Assembly (NCBI RefSeq): GCF_900129705.1
Contig: NZ_FQWO01000003.1
Coordinates: 1-64,000, forward strand
Direction of reading: 5' to 3'
Source: Flavobacterium granuli
GTDB lineage: Bacteria; Bacteroidota; Bacteroidia; Flavobacteriales; Flavobacteriaceae
DNA: 64,000 bases
In this document: in pieces, positions 1 through 10,527 of the stretch
Numbering within the stretch: the stretch's first letter is position 1
Layout: each line of letters starts with the position of its first letter
Notes under the pieces: generated by a model
The model's database searches: none
Told to the model about the DNA's origin: nothing
What the model saw: the letters and a program-made list of their open reading frames with translations, nothing else
Made by a program: the position numbers and the translations under genes

Positions 1-90
1 GGGGCTCACCTCTTCCCATCCCGAACAGAGTAGTTAAGCCCGCCTGCGCAGATGGTACTGCAGTTATGTGGGAGAGTATGTCGTCGCCTT
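1..90 (+). rRNA. rrf: 5S ribosomal RNA, 3' part (5' end outside window)
   Basis: The sequence contains the conserved 5S loop region CCCATCCCGAACAGAG followed by GTTAAGCCC and a GGTACTGC...GTGGGAGAGTA helix, all typical of bacterial 5S rRNA. The first 20 or so bases of the molecule lie before position 1. The exact 3' end is estimated from where the rRNA-like sequence gives way to the terminator hairpin. This is the end of an rRNA operon transcribed into the window. Confidence 0.93.
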
Positions 91-95
91 TCTTT

Positions 96-128
96 AAAAA
101 CCCTGTTTCTAACGAAACAGGGTTTTTT
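96..128 (+). terminator. rRNA operon terminator
   Basis: AAAAACCCTGTTT and AAACAGGGTTTTTT form a perfect stem with a 6-nt loop and a T-run, directly after the 5S rRNA. Confidence 0.9.
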
Positions 129-130
129 AT

Positions 131-855
131 TTAAAGCAAATCCTAAATCCTATTCATTTTTATTGTTATCTATTCGCTACAATTTTTCAGTCCGAACACT
201 GTCCTGGAAGGATTTCTACTGCTATCAAGGCTAGTGCAGGAGTGTTTTCAAAAGTATTGTATCTAAAAAATGTATTTTAATCGAACTTATGTGTTCTTCT
301 ATGATCAATTAGTTAAATTAAATCCCTATTTTTATATTTTAAGCATATTATTTATTGTTTGGGCCACATTTAGAAGTTTCGTAGAAAGACATTATCTAAG
401 TTTGAAATCGTTCAAAATTAGCTGTCTTTTGCTATAATTTAAAAGAGAATGAAATAGTATTATACCTCGTCGACATTTGAAAATTGCAGGTACTACCTGC
501 TAAGAGAGTTCTGAATCTCACTTGGAGTTATACGATAACTTCGGGTAAATATTAAGATTTGGAAATAGCAATGGTAGAAAGAATCAATAAAGCTGTCCAT
601 AAAACTAGTCATATGTTTTGCAAAATAGAAAACGCATTCAAATATTCTTTTTATTTTTTTTTGACAACTTATGATTAGAAAAATTATGTTAAGTCTTTTT
701 TCTTAAAGCAGTAATTTTAGTCATAATAAGAACCTCGGGCGGAAGTTGTTATTTATCAATAAATTCATCTGAAAAAAGGCTATTAATCAATAGATAATAT
801 AAAGTTACATTTCGCTTAATTAAACTCAATAAGTAAATTTTAAAATTAAATAAAT
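131..855. other. Spacer after rRNA operon, no confident gene
   Basis: No convincing gene is visible in these 725 bases. The longest ATG-started frame is 55 codons at 270-437 on the plus strand; it has a hydrophobic stretch (FYILSILFIVWATF) but could be chance in AT-rich DNA. A short perfect hairpin GCAGGT-ACT-ACCTGC lies at 486-500. The region before 856 is very AT-rich and presumably carries the promoter of the coiled-coil gene. Confidence 0.6.
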
Positions 856-1371
856 ATGAAAATTAGATTAGTACTTATAACAATTCTTCTTATAAGTTTT
901 CAAAACTTTTTTGCACAGGAAGTGTCATCAACTCAGGTCTTAGATACTGTTAAGGCGAAAATTCTGGATTTGGAAAAACAAAAACGTGAACAAGGGCAGG
1001 AGCAACAATTAAAAGCAGACAAACTGGCTTTGAAAGAAAAAGAAAAGGCTGAAAAAGATTTTAAAAAGCAACAAAATAAACTAGAAAAAGACCAAAAAAA
1101 GTTAGAGAAAAAAAAGAGGCAATTTGAAAAACAGCAAGAAAAAATAGAAAAAGCAAAAAGTAATGTTGAGAAATATCAAAAAAGACTAGAAAGAGAACAA
1201 AAGAATCTTGAGAAACGACAAACTAAATTGGAAAAAAACATAGGCAAAAGAAAACTTTCTCCAGTAGAAATTGAAAGAGAAAATGTCAATATTACTAAAC
1301 AACAATTAAAAATTAGAGTACTGGAAGAAGACATTGAAAATGCTCAAAAGAAACTTAAAAAATTGAGATAA
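856..1371 (+). CDS. Secreted coiled-coil protein of unknown function
   Basis: A 171-residue protein. Residues 1-20 are a signal peptide (hydrophobic core LVLITILLISF, likely cleavage after FFA before QE), so it should be exported to the periplasm. Residues 35-170 are almost entirely charged and rich in Lys, Glu and Gln, with repeated KLEKxxKxLEKKKRQFEKQ-type heptads, predicting one long coiled coil. No catalytic motif is visible. It stands alone between the rRNA operon and lysA and shares a strong bidirectional terminator with lysA. Similar Lys/Glu-rich secreted proteins are common in Flavobacteriaceae, but I do not recognise a named family. It could be a structural or adhesin-accessory protein; no function is claimed. 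Confidence 0.8.
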   Translation: MKIRLVLITILLISFQNFFAQEVSSTQVLDTVKAKILDLEKQKREQGQEQQLKADKLALKEKEKAEKDFKKQQNKLEKDQKKLEKKKRQFEKQQEKIEKAKSNVEKYQKRLEREQKNLEKRQTKLEKNIGKRKLSPVEIERENVNITKQQLKIRVLEEDIENAQKKLKKLR

Positions 1372-1390
1372 CGTATTTTTTATGTAATAA

Positions 1391-1436
1391 AATAGAAAGG
1401 GGGCTGAAATACTATTTCAGCCCCCTTTCTATTTTT
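1391..1436. terminator. Bidirectional terminator, coiled-coil gene / lysA
   Basis: A 20-bp perfect inverted repeat (AATAGAAAGGGGGCTGAAAT and its complement) with an ACT loop, T-rich on both strands. It sits between two convergent genes and can serve both. Confidence 0.92.
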
Positions 1437-1450
1437 ATTCAATTAATAGT

Positions 1451-2671
1451 TTATACAGTGGTAATTGCTGTAGGTAATGGAAGTTGATTTTTTAATAAAT
1501 CCTCAAAAGTTTCACGAGCTCTTATTAAATGTCCTTCTCCATTTAGCCACAATACTTCAGCTGGTTTGTAACGAGAATTATAGTTTGAAGCCATAGAGAA
1601 GCAATAGGCTCCTGCATTTCTAAAACATAAAATATCTCCTTCTTTTATTTCAGAAATTCTTCTATTGTTAGCAAAAGTATCTGTTTCGCAAATATACCCT
1701 ACAACGGAATAAAACCGCTCTTTTCCTTTAGGATGAGATATGTTTTCAATATGGTGTTGTGAACCGTAAAACATTGGACGGATCAAGTGATTGAAACCAC
1801 TGTCAATTCCTGCAAAAACAGTCGATGTAGTTTGTTTTACCACATTTACTTTGGCCAAAAAGAATCCTGCCTCACTTACCAAGAATTTGCCAGGTTCGAA
1901 AATTAAAGTCAATTCTTTACCATATTCAGTACAAAAAGCATTGAATCGTTTACTTAGTTTTTTTCCTAATTCTTCGATGTCGGTTTCGATATCATCTTTT
2001 TTGTAAGGAACTTTAAATCCACTTCCGAAATCTAAAAATTCTAAGTTTTTGAATTTTTTTGCCACATCAAATAAGATTTCGGCTGCATATAAAAACACTT
2101 CGATGTCTAAGATGTCTGATCCGGTGTGCATGTGGATACCTACGATATTCATTTTCGTATTTTCGACAATGCGGAGCAAATGTGGTAATTGGTGAATAGA
2201 AATACCAAATTTACTATCAATATGGCCCACTGAAATATTTGTGTTTCCTCCAGCCATAACATGGGGATTGATACGGATACAAACTGGAACGTTTGGGTGT
2301 TTAGTCCCAAATTGTTCCAATATAGACAGGTTGTCAATATTAATTTGAACTCCCATGGCGTTTACCTCTTCTATTTCTTCGAGAGAAACTCCGTTTGGGG
2401 TATAGAATATTTTTTCAGGCGCATATCCTGCATGGAGACCTAGTTCTACTTCTTGGATTGATACTGTGTCCAGTCCTGCTCCCATTTCTTTTATTAATTG
2501 AAGAATGGCAACATTAGATAGGGCTTTCATCGCGTAATTGACACGTAACTTATCTACCTTTGAAAAAGCCTTTGTTAATCTGTTGTATTGAGATTGTATT
2601 TTTTCGGCATCATAAACATATAAGGGATTGCCAAATTGTTCTGCTAATTGTAGTAAGTCTTTTGCTTGCAT
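1451..2671 (-). CDS. lysA: Diaminopimelate decarboxylase
   Basis: Converts meso-diaminopimelate to L-lysine and CO2, the last step of lysine synthesis, in the cytoplasm with PLP. The 406-residue length fits the family. The alanine-racemase-like barrel comes first: the PLP lysine is in YAMKALSN (about K49), a phosphate-binding region includes GSGFKVPY, and EPGKFLV precedes the C-terminal beta domain. The conserved dimer-interface ICETDTF and GAYCFSMASNYNSR motifs, which supply substrate-binding Cys, Glu and Tyr residues in DapDC, are present. The gene is monocistronic, with a -7 box at 2688-2695 and a terminator at 1391-1436. Diaminopimelate is also the peptidoglycan cross-linking residue, so this enzyme sits at the branch between wall and protein synthesis. 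Confidence 0.96.
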   Translation of the reverse strand: MQAKDLLQLAEQFGNPLYVYDAEKIQSQYNRLTKAFSKVDKLRVNYAMKALSNVAILQLIKEMGAGLDTVSIQEVELGLHAGYAPEKIFYTPNGVSLEEIEEVNAMGVQINIDNLSILEQFGTKHPNVPVCIRINPHVMAGGNTNISVGHIDSKFGISIHQLPHLLRIVENTKMNIVGIHMHTGSDILDIEVFLYAAEILFDVAKKFKNLEFLDFGSGFKVPYKKDDIETDIEELGKKLSKRFNAFCTEYGKELTLIFEPGKFLVSEAGFFLAKVNVVKQTTSTVFAGIDSGFNHLIRPMFYGSQHHIENISHPKGKERFYSVVGYICETDTFANNRRISEIKEGDILCFRNAGAYCFSMASNYNSRYKPAEVLWLNGEGHLIRARETFEDLLKNQLPLPTAITTV

Positions 2672-2687
2672 TGTTATTATTTTTTAG

Positions 2688-2695
2688 CAAATTTA
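2688..2695 (-). promoter_or_regulatory. -7 promoter element of lysA
   Basis: Reads TAAATTTG on the minus strand, matching the Bacteroidetes TAnnTTTG box, 17 bases ahead of the lysA start codon. Confidence 0.6.
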
Positions 2696-2837
2696 TTATT
2701 CTTTATTGATACTACAATGGGATTTATGAATTCTAACAAATTATAACAAAGTGTTATAAATTAAACAAATAGTGGTTTTTATACTTTTGTTGTTGTTTTA
2801 TGCTCCTGCCATAAGCAAGGGTATTTTTTATCTAAAA

Positions 2838-2880
2838 ATAAAAAGAGGCTGCCTAATATCATTTTAGACAGCCTCTTTTT
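2838..2880 (-). terminator. Terminator of gltBD operon
   Basis: AAAAAGAGGCTG...CAGCCTCTTTTT hairpin with a T-run on the minus strand, 17 bases past the gltD stop. Its AGACAGCCT arm recurs in two other terminators of this window (21688-21721 and 48798-48847). Confidence 0.85.
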
Positions 2881-2896
2881 TGATCCTATTTAAGAA

Positions 2897-4351
2897 CTAT
2901 AAACTGGGTAAGTCACCGTTGCCTTTTGTGGGTAAGTTTGTAGATCCCATTAAAAATAAATCTACTTCTCTTGCTGCCTCACGACCTTCAGAAATTGCCC
3001 AAACAATTAATGATTGTCCGCGACGCATATCACCAGCGGTGAAAATATGGGGCACATTAGTTTGATAATTTGTGGCCTTATAGTTGTTTCTCATATCAAT
3101 CTCAAGGCCTAATTGCTCACTTAGCGTTTTTTCAGGTCCCGTAAATCCAAGAGCCAGTAATGCTAAATCACAAGGCCATATTTTTTCAGAACCTTCTTTT
3201 TCTATTAATTCTGGTCGTTGTCCTGGGGTGATTTTCCAAGCTACTTCAACGGTTTTTAATCCTGTTAATTCCCCTTTTTCATTCGAAATAAATTCTTTGG
3301 TGTTGATTAACCAATTTCTATCGCAGCCTTCTTCATGTGATGATGAAGTTTTAAGTTGTAAAGGCCAAAATGGCCAAGGAGTTGTTTCACTTCTTCCTAC
3401 TGGAGGTTTTGGTAAAATCTCAAAGTTGGTCACTGATTTTGCTCCGTGCCTGTTTGAAGTTCCAATACAATCAGAACCTGTATCTCCACCACCAATAACT
3501 ATTACATCTTTAGCTGTTGCTTTAACTTGATCCGGAATTGATTCTCCGTACAATACTTTAGTTTGTTGGGTCAAAAAGTCCATAGCTTGGACAACTCCTT
3601 TACTTTCGATACCTTTAGTGGGTAAACTTCTTCTTTCGGTAGCTCCACCGCACAATACGATAGAATCAAAAGTATTCAATTGTTCAATACTGTAATTTAC
3701 ACCAACATTTACATTGGTTTTAAAAACAATTCCTTCGGCTTCTAAAATTGCTACACGTCTGTCTATGATCCCTTTTTCCAGTTTGAAATTTGGAATTCCA
3801 TAACGCAGTAAACCGCCAATGGCATTGTCTCTTTCGAAAACAGTTACGGTATGTCCAGCTCTATTTAATTGCTGTGCTGCTGCTAAACCAGCAGGACCAG
3901 AACCGATAACTGCTACGGTTTTTCCTGTTCTTTTTACAGGAGGCTGTGGTTTGATCCAACCTTCGGCAAAACCTCTTTCGATGATGTTTTTTTCAATATT
4001 TTCAATGGCTACTGGCTCTTTGATGATGCCTAATACACATGATTTCTCACATGGAGCGGGGCATAAGCGTCCTGTAAATTCAGGGAAATTATTTGTTGAT
4101 TGTAAAATTTTTAATGCACTTTCCCATTCTTCCTGATGTACCATGTCATTGAAATCTGGAATCAAATTTCCTAATGGACATGAACTATGACAGAAAGGAA
4201 TGCCACAATCCATACATCTTGAACCTTGTTCTTTAATTTTATCTTTGGTTAACGGAATAGTAAACTCATTGTAGTTTGAAACACGTTCTTTTACTGCTAT
4301 GTTACTTTCGTCAGTTCTATTATACTCTTTAAATCCTCCTATCTTACCCAT
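2897..4351 (-). CDS. gltD: Glutamate synthase (NADPH) small subunit
   Basis: Beta subunit of NADPH-dependent GOGAT; it feeds electrons from NADPH through FAD and Fe-S clusters to the large subunit, which makes two glutamates from glutamine and 2-oxoglutarate. The 484 residues match the family. N-terminal cysteines C46/C49/C54/C58 (CMDCGIPFCHSSC) and CPAPCEKSC around 97-105 ligate 4Fe-4S clusters. The FAD-binding loop VIGSGPAGLAAA is at about 148-159, and a second Rossmann motif VIGGGDTGSDCIG binds NADPH. It lies 2 bp after the gltB stop on the same strand, so the two are translationally linked, and a terminator follows. Nothing appears missing. Confidence 0.97.
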   Translation of the reverse strand: MGKIGGFKEYNRTDESNIAVKERVSNYNEFTIPLTKDKIKEQGSRCMDCGIPFCHSSCPLGNLIPDFNDMVHQEEWESALKILQSTNNFPEFTGRLCPAPCEKSCVLGIIKEPVAIENIEKNIIERGFAEGWIKPQPPVKRTGKTVAVIGSGPAGLAAAQQLNRAGHTVTVFERDNAIGGLLRYGIPNFKLEKGIIDRRVAILEAEGIVFKTNVNVGVNYSIEQLNTFDSIVLCGGATERRSLPTKGIESKGVVQAMDFLTQQTKVLYGESIPDQVKATAKDVIVIGGGDTGSDCIGTSNRHGAKSVTNFEILPKPPVGRSETTPWPFWPLQLKTSSSHEEGCDRNWLINTKEFISNEKGELTGLKTVEVAWKITPGQRPELIEKEGSEKIWPCDLALLALGFTGPEKTLSEQLGLEIDMRNNYKATNYQTNVPHIFTAGDMRRGQSLIVWAISEGREAAREVDLFLMGSTNLPTKGNGDLPSL

Positions 4352-4353
4352 GA

Positions 4354-7300
4354 CTATGCTATTAGTTCTTCAATTTTCTTTTCTTCTGCGATTCTCTGCA
4401 ATGCTTTTTTATAATCAGTTGGCATTACTTTGATAAAATACTGTTGCTCGTTTTCCCAATTTGCCAGAATACGTTTAGCTAATGGGCTGCTGGTATATAA
4501 GCTATGGTTTTTAATTAAACGTTTCAACTTAGTAAAATCATCCTGTTCCATTGTGTCGAAAGCAACCATTTCCATATTACAGGAATTAGAATCGAATTTT
4601 TTATTCTTATCATAAACATAAGCTACACCACCACTCATTCCGGCGGCAAAGTTTCTTCCCGTTTTTCCTAGAATAACAACAGTTCCACCAGTCATGTATT
4701 CGCAACCGTGATCTCCAATTCCTTCAACAACTGCTGTTGCTCCAGAATTTCTCACACAGAAACGTTCTCCGGCCATACCATTAATATAGGCTTCACCAGT
4801 AATAGCTCCGTAAAGTGCAACGTTACCAATGATAATATTCTCTTCCGGTTTGAAAGTTGCAGTTGGTGGAACTTTTATAATTAGTTTCCCTCCAGAAAGC
4901 CCTTTTCCTAAATAATCATTACAGTTTCCGTGAATTTTGAATGATAAACCATTGGTAGCAAAAGCACCAAAGCTTTGTCCGGCCGAACCTTCAAAATCAA
5001 CTAATATAGTATCTTCAGGCAGCCCTTGTTCTCCATAAATTTTGGAAATTTCGTTACTCAAAATAGCTCCAACGGAACGGTCTGTATTTTTAATTTTAAA
5101 AGTAACTCTCGTTTTTTCTTTTCTGTAAATAGAAGGAATTGCTTCTTTGATAATTTCAAAATCCAATACATTTTCTAATGCGTGATCTTGTGTAGTTGTA
5201 TTGAAATTTGGAACCGTTTTTGCTTTTTCTGGTTTGTATAAAATAGCAGACAGATCTAAACCGTTTGCTTTATAATGTTTAATGGCTTTGTTTACATTCA
5301 ATTTTTGTGACTGTCCTACCATTTCTTTTAAGGTTCTAAAACCCAATTGAGCCATTATTTCTCTCAATTCTTCAGCGATAAAGTACATGAAGTTGATAAT
5401 ATGCTCAGGAGTTCCTTTGAAATTCTTTCTTAACTCAGGATCTTGTGTTGCGATACCAACTGGACAGGTGTTTAAATGACAAGCCCTCATCATAATGCAT
5501 CCCGATGCAACTAAAGGTGCTGTGGCAAAACCAAATTCTTCAGCTCCAAGTAAAGCAGCGATAGCTACGTCGCGTCCTGTTTTTAATTGTCCGTCACATT
5601 CTAATACCACACGGCTTCTTAAATCATTTAGAATTAAGGTTTGTTGGGCTTCGGCTAATCCAAGTTCCCATGGAATACCAGTATGTTGCAACGAAGTTAA
5701 AGGTGCAGCTCCAGTTCCTCCATCATAACCTGAAATCAAAATTACATCGGCTTTTGCTTTGGCAACACCGGCAGCGATGGTTCCAACGCCAACTTCCGAA
5801 ACTAATTTTACGTTTACACGCGCTTCACGATTGGCATTTTTTAAATCAAATATCAATTGAGATAAATCCTCAATAGAATAAATATCGTGGTGTGGCGGTG
5901 GAGAAATTAAGCCAACATAAGGTGTGGAGTTACGAGTTTTGGCAATCCATGGCACTACTTTTTCACCAGGTAATTGACCGCCTTCTCCGGGTTTTGCACC
6001 TTGAGCCATTTTGATCTGAATCTCTTTGGCATTGGTCAAATAATTGATAGATACACCAAATCTTCCAGAAGCCACTTGCTTGATAGCGCTATTTCTAGAA
6101 TCGCCGTTTAGGTCTTTTTGAAAACGCTGCGGATCTTCTCCTCCTTCTCCGGAATTACTTTTTCCGCCAATTCGGTTCATGGCGATGGCTAAGTTTTCGT
6201 GAGCTTCCTGACTGATAGATCCATAAGACATGGCTCCGGTTTTGAATTTTTTTACAATTTCAGTCCAAGGTTCCACTTCGTCAATAGAAATTGGATCTAA
6301 ATTATTGAATTCAAATAAACCTCTGATGGTCATCAGGTTTCTGCTTTGGTCATTTACCATTGTAGAATATTCCTTGTAACTTTCAGGACTGTTTAGTCTT
6401 ACAGCTTGTTGCAGTTTAGAAATCGTTGTTGGGTTGAACATGTGTTTTTCCCCATTTCTTCTCCATCTGTAAATACCTCCAATTTCTAATGGCAAAAGAT
6501 TGGCAACTTCTGAATTTGGAAAAGCATTTTGATATCTTTTTTTGACTTCTTTTTCTATTTCCATCAAACCAATCCCTTCAATTCTGGAAGGAGTATAAGG
6601 GAAATATTTAGAAGAAAATGTTTTATTTAATCCTAAAATCTCAAAAATCTGTGCGGCTCTGTACGAATGTAAAGTAGAGATACCAATTTTGTTCATGATT
6701 TTAAGAATTCCTTTTGCAATGGCTTTATTGTAATTTTTAACAGCATAATCAGCCTTAACACCTGTAATAAAACCTTGGTTTACTTGGTTATGAATGATTT
6801 CATTGACCATATAAGGATTGATCGCGCTTGCGCCATAACCAAATAATAGAGCAAAATGGTGTGGTTCTCGCGGTTCAGCTGATTCGATTATAATTCCAAA
6901 TTTCGAACGAACCTTTAGGATATTCAAAGAATGGTGAATGTAAGAACAAGCCAATAACATTGGTATCGGAGCCATTTTTTCGCTTACGCCTCTGTCTGAA
7001 AGAATTACAATATTACATCCTTCAGAAACGGCTTTGAAGGTAGCCTGGACACATCTTTCAAGAGCGCGTTCTAAACCATTTACCCCTTTTTCGATATCAT
7101 ATAAGATCGAAATAGTTACCGATTTGAAATCAGCATGATCGATGTTTCTGATCTTATCTAAATCCTCATTAGAAATTACCGGATTTTGTATTTTTAATTT
7201 TTTGCAATGCTTTGGTTCAATATCAAAAATATTGAAATCGCCACCAATAGCCAAACTGATATCAGTGATAATTTCCTCTCGAATCCCATCCAAAGGCGGA

Positions 7301-8868
7301 TTTGTCACCTGGGCAAATAATTGTTTGAAATAGTTGTATAGCAGTTGAGGCTGGTCTGATAAAATAGCCAAAGGAGTATCATTACCCATCGAACTGATTG
7401 CCTCGGCTCCTTGAGCTCCCATTGGGTTTATGATTGTTTTCAAATCCTCTATCGTATATCCGAACAAACGTTGTCTGGCTTCGAAATCGATACTTTCGGT
7501 AGGAATTGCATTATCTGTGTAAGGGATTTTGGCTAATTGCAATAAATTTTCATCAAGCCATTTTCTGTAAGGACGTTTCGTTACAATTGCGTTTTTAATT
7601 TCCTCATCTTCAATGATTCGGCCTTCATTCATGTCTACAAGAAACATTTTTCCAGGCTCTAAACGGCCGTGTTGAACCACATCTTCCGGCTTGATGTCTA
7701 GGACTCCAATTTCTGACGACATGATTACAAAACCACTTTTGGTAAGGGTGTAACGAGAAGGACGTAATCCATTTCGGTCTAATAAGGCACCAATAACATT
7801 TCCATCGGTAAATGGAATAGAAGCAGGGCCGTCCCAAGGTTCCATAATACAAGAGTTGTATTCGTAGAATGCTTTTTTGTCATCAGACATGGTTTGATGT
7901 TTTTCCCAAGCTTCGGGAACCACCATCATCATTGCTTCGGGTAAAGATCTTCCTGTCATTAACAACAGTTCAATGACCATATCCATCGAAGCCGAATCGG
8001 ATTTTCCTTCTAATATTATAGGGAATAATTTTTTAATATCCTCACCAAAAATATCACTTTGCATCAATTCTTCACGAGCACGCATTCTGCTGATGTTACC
8101 ACGAAGCGTGTTGATTTCTCCGTTATGACACATATAGCGGAATGGTTGCGCCAGTTCCCAAGAAGGAAAAGTATTGGTAGAGAAACGCTGGTGTACAAGG
8201 GCAAGTCTGGTTACCAAGTCATCATCAGATAAATCAGTATAATACCTGCTGATGTCTTCCGGCATCAATAATCCTTTATATATAATGGTTGTAGTTGATA
8301 AACTTGAAAAATAAAATCGATGACTTTCTGAAATTTTTGAATTTAGAATGGCATGTTCGGCTATTTTTCGGGCTGCGAATAATTTGGCGTTGAATTGTTG
8401 TTCGGTCAGTTCTAATCCGTTTTTACCAATAAACACTTGCTTTACTGTGGGTTCTTTTTCGGCCGCTATTTGTCCTAAATTAGAAACATCAACAGGAACT
8501 TCTCTCCATCCTAAAATTTCAAGGTTTTGTTCTTTTATAGCTGTTTCAAAAGTTGTTTGACAAAAGGCAGTTTGATTGTTCTTTTTTGGTAAAAAAACCA
8601 TTCCTACGGCATATTGTCTGGTTTCCGGAATTTCGAAATCACAGACTTTTTTAAAAAAGGCATGTGGTATGTCAAATAATATTCCCGCTCCATCACCTGT
8701 TCTTCCGTCAGAACTGACAGCTCCTCGATGTTCCAGCTTTATTAATATGTCTAGTGCTTTATGAATAATGTCATTAGACTTGATTCCGTTCAAATTACAT
8801 ATAAATCCTGCGCCACAGTTGTCGTGTTCAAATTCCGGCAAATAAAGGCCTTGCTCTTTAATTTTCAT
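4354..8868 (-). CDS. gltB: Glutamate synthase large subunit
   Basis: Alpha subunit of GOGAT, 1,504 residues, the normal length. The N-terminal Ntn-hydrolase glutaminase domain starts at C18 (DNCGAGF) after a 17-residue propeptide that is removed in this family to expose the catalytic cysteine. A central domain follows, then the FMN-binding synthase barrel ([35 protein letters not shown]), the 3Fe-4S cysteines in the [15 protein letters not shown] region (about 1123-1136) and a C-terminal GXGXG beta-helix ([20 protein letters not shown]). Ammonia released at C18 travels to the synthase site to aminate 2-oxoglutarate. First gene of the gltB-gltD operon, with a -7 box at 8885-8892. Confidence 0.98.
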   Translation of the reverse strand: MKIKEQGLYLPEFEHDNCGAGFICNLNGIKSNDIIHKALDILIKLEHRGAVSSDGRTGDGAGILFDIPHAFFKKVCDFEIPETRQYAVGMVFLPKKNNQTAFCQTTFETAIKEQNLEILGWREVPVDVSNLGQIAAEKEPTVKQVFIGKNGLELTEQQFNAKLFAARKIAEHAILNSKISESHRFYFSSLSTTTIIYKGLLMPEDISRYYTDLSDDDLVTRLALVHQRFSTNTFPSWELAQPFRYMCHNGEINTLRGNISRMRAREELMQSDIFGEDIKKLFPIILEGKSDSASMDMVIELLLMTGRSLPEAMMMVVPEAWEKHQTMSDDKKAFYEYNSCIMEPWDGPASIPFTDGNVIGALLDRNGLRPSRYTLTKSGFVIMSSEIGVLDIKPEDVVQHGRLEPGKMFLVDMNEGRIIEDEEIKNAIVTKRPYRKWLDENLLQLAKIPYTDNAIPTESIDFEARQRLFGYTIEDLKTIINPMGAQGAEAISSMGNDTPLAILSDQPQLLYNYFKQLFAQVTNPPLDGIREEIITDISLAIGGDFNIFDIEPKHCKKLKIQNPVISNEDLDKIRNIDHADFKSVTISILYDIEKGVNGLERALERCVQATFKAVSEGCNIVILSDRGVSEKMAPIPMLLACSYIHHSLNILKVRSKFGIIIESAEPREPHHFALLFGYGASAINPYMVNEIIHNQVNQGFITGVKADYAVKNYNKAIAKGILKIMNKIGISTLHSYRAAQIFEILGLNKTFSSKYFPYTPSRIEGIGLMEIEKEVKKRYQNAFPNSEVANLLPLEIGGIYRWRRNGEKHMFNPTTISKLQQAVRLNSPESYKEYSTMVNDQSRNLMTIRGLFEFNNLDPISIDEVEPWTEIVKKFKTGAMSYGSISQEAHENLAIAMNRIGGKSNSGEGGEDPQRFQKDLNGDSRNSAIKQVASGRFGVSINYLTNAKEIQIKMAQGAKPGEGGQLPGEKVVPWIAKTRNSTPYVGLISPPPHHDIYSIEDLSQLIFDLKNANREARVNVKLVSEVGVGTIAAGVAKAKADVILISGYDGGTGAAPLTSLQHTGIPWELGLAEAQQTLILNDLRSRVVLECDGQLKTGRDVAIAALLGAEEFGFATAPLVASGCIMMRACHLNTCPVGIATQDPELRKNFKGTPEHIINFMYFIAEELREIMAQLGFRTLKEMVGQSQKLNVNKAIKHYKANGLDLSAILYKPEKAKTVPNFNTTTQDHALENVLDFEIIKEAIPSIYRKEKTRVTFKIKNTDRSVGAILSNEISKIYGEQGLPEDTILVDFEGSAGQSFGAFATNGLSFKIHGNCNDYLGKGLSGGKLIIKVPPTATFKPEENIIIGNVALYGAITGEAYINGMAGERFCVRNSGATAVVEGIGDHGCEYMTGGTVVILGKTGRNFAAGMSGGVAYVYDKNKKFDSNSCNMEMVAFDTMEQDDFTKLKRLIKNHSLYTSSPLAKRILANWENEQQYFIKVMPTDYKKALQRIAEEKKIEELIA

Positions 8869-8884
8869 GCTTGATGTTTTTTTA

Positions 8885-8892
8885 CAAAAATA
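8885..8892 (-). promoter_or_regulatory. -7 promoter element of gltBD
   Basis: TATTTTTG on the minus strand, 17 bases ahead of the gltB start codon. Confidence 0.6.
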
Positions 8893-9223
8893 AAGATTTT
8901 ATTGAATATAATTCATTGATTATATCTAATGTGTATGATTTTTAAGGATATTGTAGAAAAATGTTCAATAAAAATCAATGTTGTTTTTTATAAGGACTCA
9001 AATTGACAAATTAATAATTGGGTTTGCGCTTTCAGAATCAAAATTGTGAAAATTTATCAAATCGGACCAGTTGGGTTCTAAAATTTCAAACGTTATAGTG
9101 TTTTTGATTGTTTTTTTTTAATGAAATCGATCGAAAATCGAGTTCAAGATGAATTCTTTTTAGATAATAAGTTTAAAGCATTTTAAAATAGTAAAAAGAT
9201 TTCTCTGTTTAGATGAATTTTGT
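8893..9223. other. Divergent intergenic region gltB / sucC
   Basis: About 330 AT-rich bases between divergent genes. The only plus-strand frame of note is 21 codons at 9121-9186 (MKSIENRVQDEFFLDNKFK...), too short to support. A partial palindrome TCGAT-CGAAA-ATCGA lies at about 9127-9141. I see no riboswitch or RNA gene. Confidence 0.55.
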
Positions 9224-9231
9224 TATTTTTG
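9224..9231 (+). promoter_or_regulatory. -7 promoter element of sucC
   Basis: TATTTTTG, a match to TAnnTTTG, about 50 bases upstream of the sucC ATG. Confidence 0.65.
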
Positions 9232-9280
9232 CGGCACTTATATTCTGAAATAAATTCAGGATCCAGACAAATTCTATATT

Positions 9281-10474
9281 ATGAACATACACGAATATCA
9301 AGGAAAAGAGATTTTAGCTAGCTACGGAGTTCGCATTCAACGCGGAATCGTTGCAAACAATGCGGATGAAGCAGTTGTTGCCGCAAAACAATTAACTGCA
9401 GAAACCGGTACAGGTTGGTATGTGATCAAAGCACAGATTCATGCAGGTGGACGTGGAAAAGGTGGTGGAGTAAAATTGGCCAAAAACATTCAACAAGTAG
9501 AAGAAATTGCAGGACAAATCATTGGGATGCAATTGGTAACACCACAAACTTCTGCCGAAGGTAAAAAAGTACACAAAGTTTTAGTTGCTGAAGATGTTTA
9601 TTATCCTGGAGAAAGTGAAACTTCTGAGTTTTATGTTTCTGTGTTATTGAATAGAGCGACAGGTCGCAATATGATTATGTATTCTACTGAAGGTGGAATG
9701 GATATTGAAGAAGTGGCTGAACATACACCAGAATTAATCTTTACAGAGGAAATTGATCCAGCTGTAGGATTACAAGGTTTTCAAGCAAGAAGAATTGCTT
9801 TTAACTTAGGTCTTTCTGGAAATGCTTTCAAAGAAATGGTGAAATTTATCGATTCTTTATACAATGCTTATATTGGATCTGATGCATCAATGTTTGAAAT
9901 CAATCCGGTTTTGAAAACATCTGATGATAAAATTTTGGCAGTAGATGCTAAAGTAAATATCGATGATAATGCTTTATACAGACAAAAGAAATATGCTGAT
10001 ATGCGCGACATTCGTGAGGAAAACCCAATCGAAGTAGAAGCGAAAGAAGTTGGTTTGAACTATGTAGATCTTGACGGAACTGTAGGATGCATGGTAAACG
10101 GAGCTGGATTAGCAATGGCTACTATGGATTTAATTAAGTATGCTGGTTTTGAGCCTGCAAACTTCCTTGACGTAGGAGGAACAGCTGATGCAAAACGTGT
10201 TGAAACTGCTTTCCGTATCATCTTAAAAGATCCAAACGTAAAAGCTATTTTGATTAATATTTTTGGTGGTATCGTTCGTTGTGACCGTGTGGCGCAAGGA
10301 GTTGTTGATGCTTACAAAAATATGGGTGATGCAATTAAAGTGCCTATCATTGTTCGTTTACAAGGTACCAATGCAGCTATTGCAAAAGAATTAATCGATA
10401 ATTCAGGAATGCCAATTTTATCTGCTGTTGAGTTTCAAGAAGCGGCTGATCAAGTTCAAGCGGCACTTTCTTAA
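9281..10474 (+). CDS. sucC: Succinate-CoA ligase, ADP-forming, beta subunit
   Basis: Catalyses, with the alpha subunit SucD, succinyl-CoA + ADP + Pi to succinate + ATP + CoA in the TCA cycle. The 397 residues start with the conserved MNIHEYQGKEIL. The N-terminal ATP-grasp domain has AQIHAGGRGKGGGVK; MFEINPV and AVDAKVNIDDNA supply nucleotide and Mg ligands; the C-terminal CoA-ligase domain carries GCMVNGAGLAMATMD, FLDVGGTAD and NIFGGIVRCD. sucD does not follow: a terminator comes 19 bases after the stop, so the subunits are encoded apart here. Confidence 0.97.
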   Translation: MNIHEYQGKEILASYGVRIQRGIVANNADEAVVAAKQLTAETGTGWYVIKAQIHAGGRGKGGGVKLAKNIQQVEEIAGQIIGMQLVTPQTSAEGKKVHKVLVAEDVYYPGESETSEFYVSVLLNRATGRNMIMYSTEGGMDIEEVAEHTPELIFTEEIDPAVGLQGFQARRIAFNLGLSGNAFKEMVKFIDSLYNAYIGSDASMFEINPVLKTSDDKILAVDAKVNIDDNALYRQKKYADMRDIREENPIEVEAKEVGLNYVDLDGTVGCMVNGAGLAMATMDLIKYAGFEPANFLDVGGTADAKRVETAFRIILKDPNVKAILINIFGGIVRCDRVAQGVVDAYKNMGDAIKVPIIVRLQGTNAAIAKELIDNSGMPILSAVEFQEAADQVQAALS

Positions 10475-10492
10475 TTATAAAAGTTATATAAA

Positions 10493-10523
10493 AAAAATCC
10501 TGAGTGAAAGCTCAGGATTTTTT
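10493..10523. terminator. Bidirectional terminator after sucC
   Basis: AAAAATCCTGAG-TGAAAG-CTCAGGATTTTT hairpin between convergent sucC and the gene ending at 10528. Confidence 0.9.
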
Positions 10524-10527
10524 GTTT

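Noticed and set aside
52..234. 60-codon plus-strand open frame at the 5S rRNA end
   Set aside because: It runs through the 5S 3' end and the terminator hairpin, which explain the sequence better.
3084..3530. 148-codon frame opposite gltD
   Set aside because: Antisense shadow of a well-conserved gene; composition follows gltD codons.
9121..9186. 21-codon ORF upstream of sucC
   Set aside because: Too short, and no promoter or conservation evidence can be read here.
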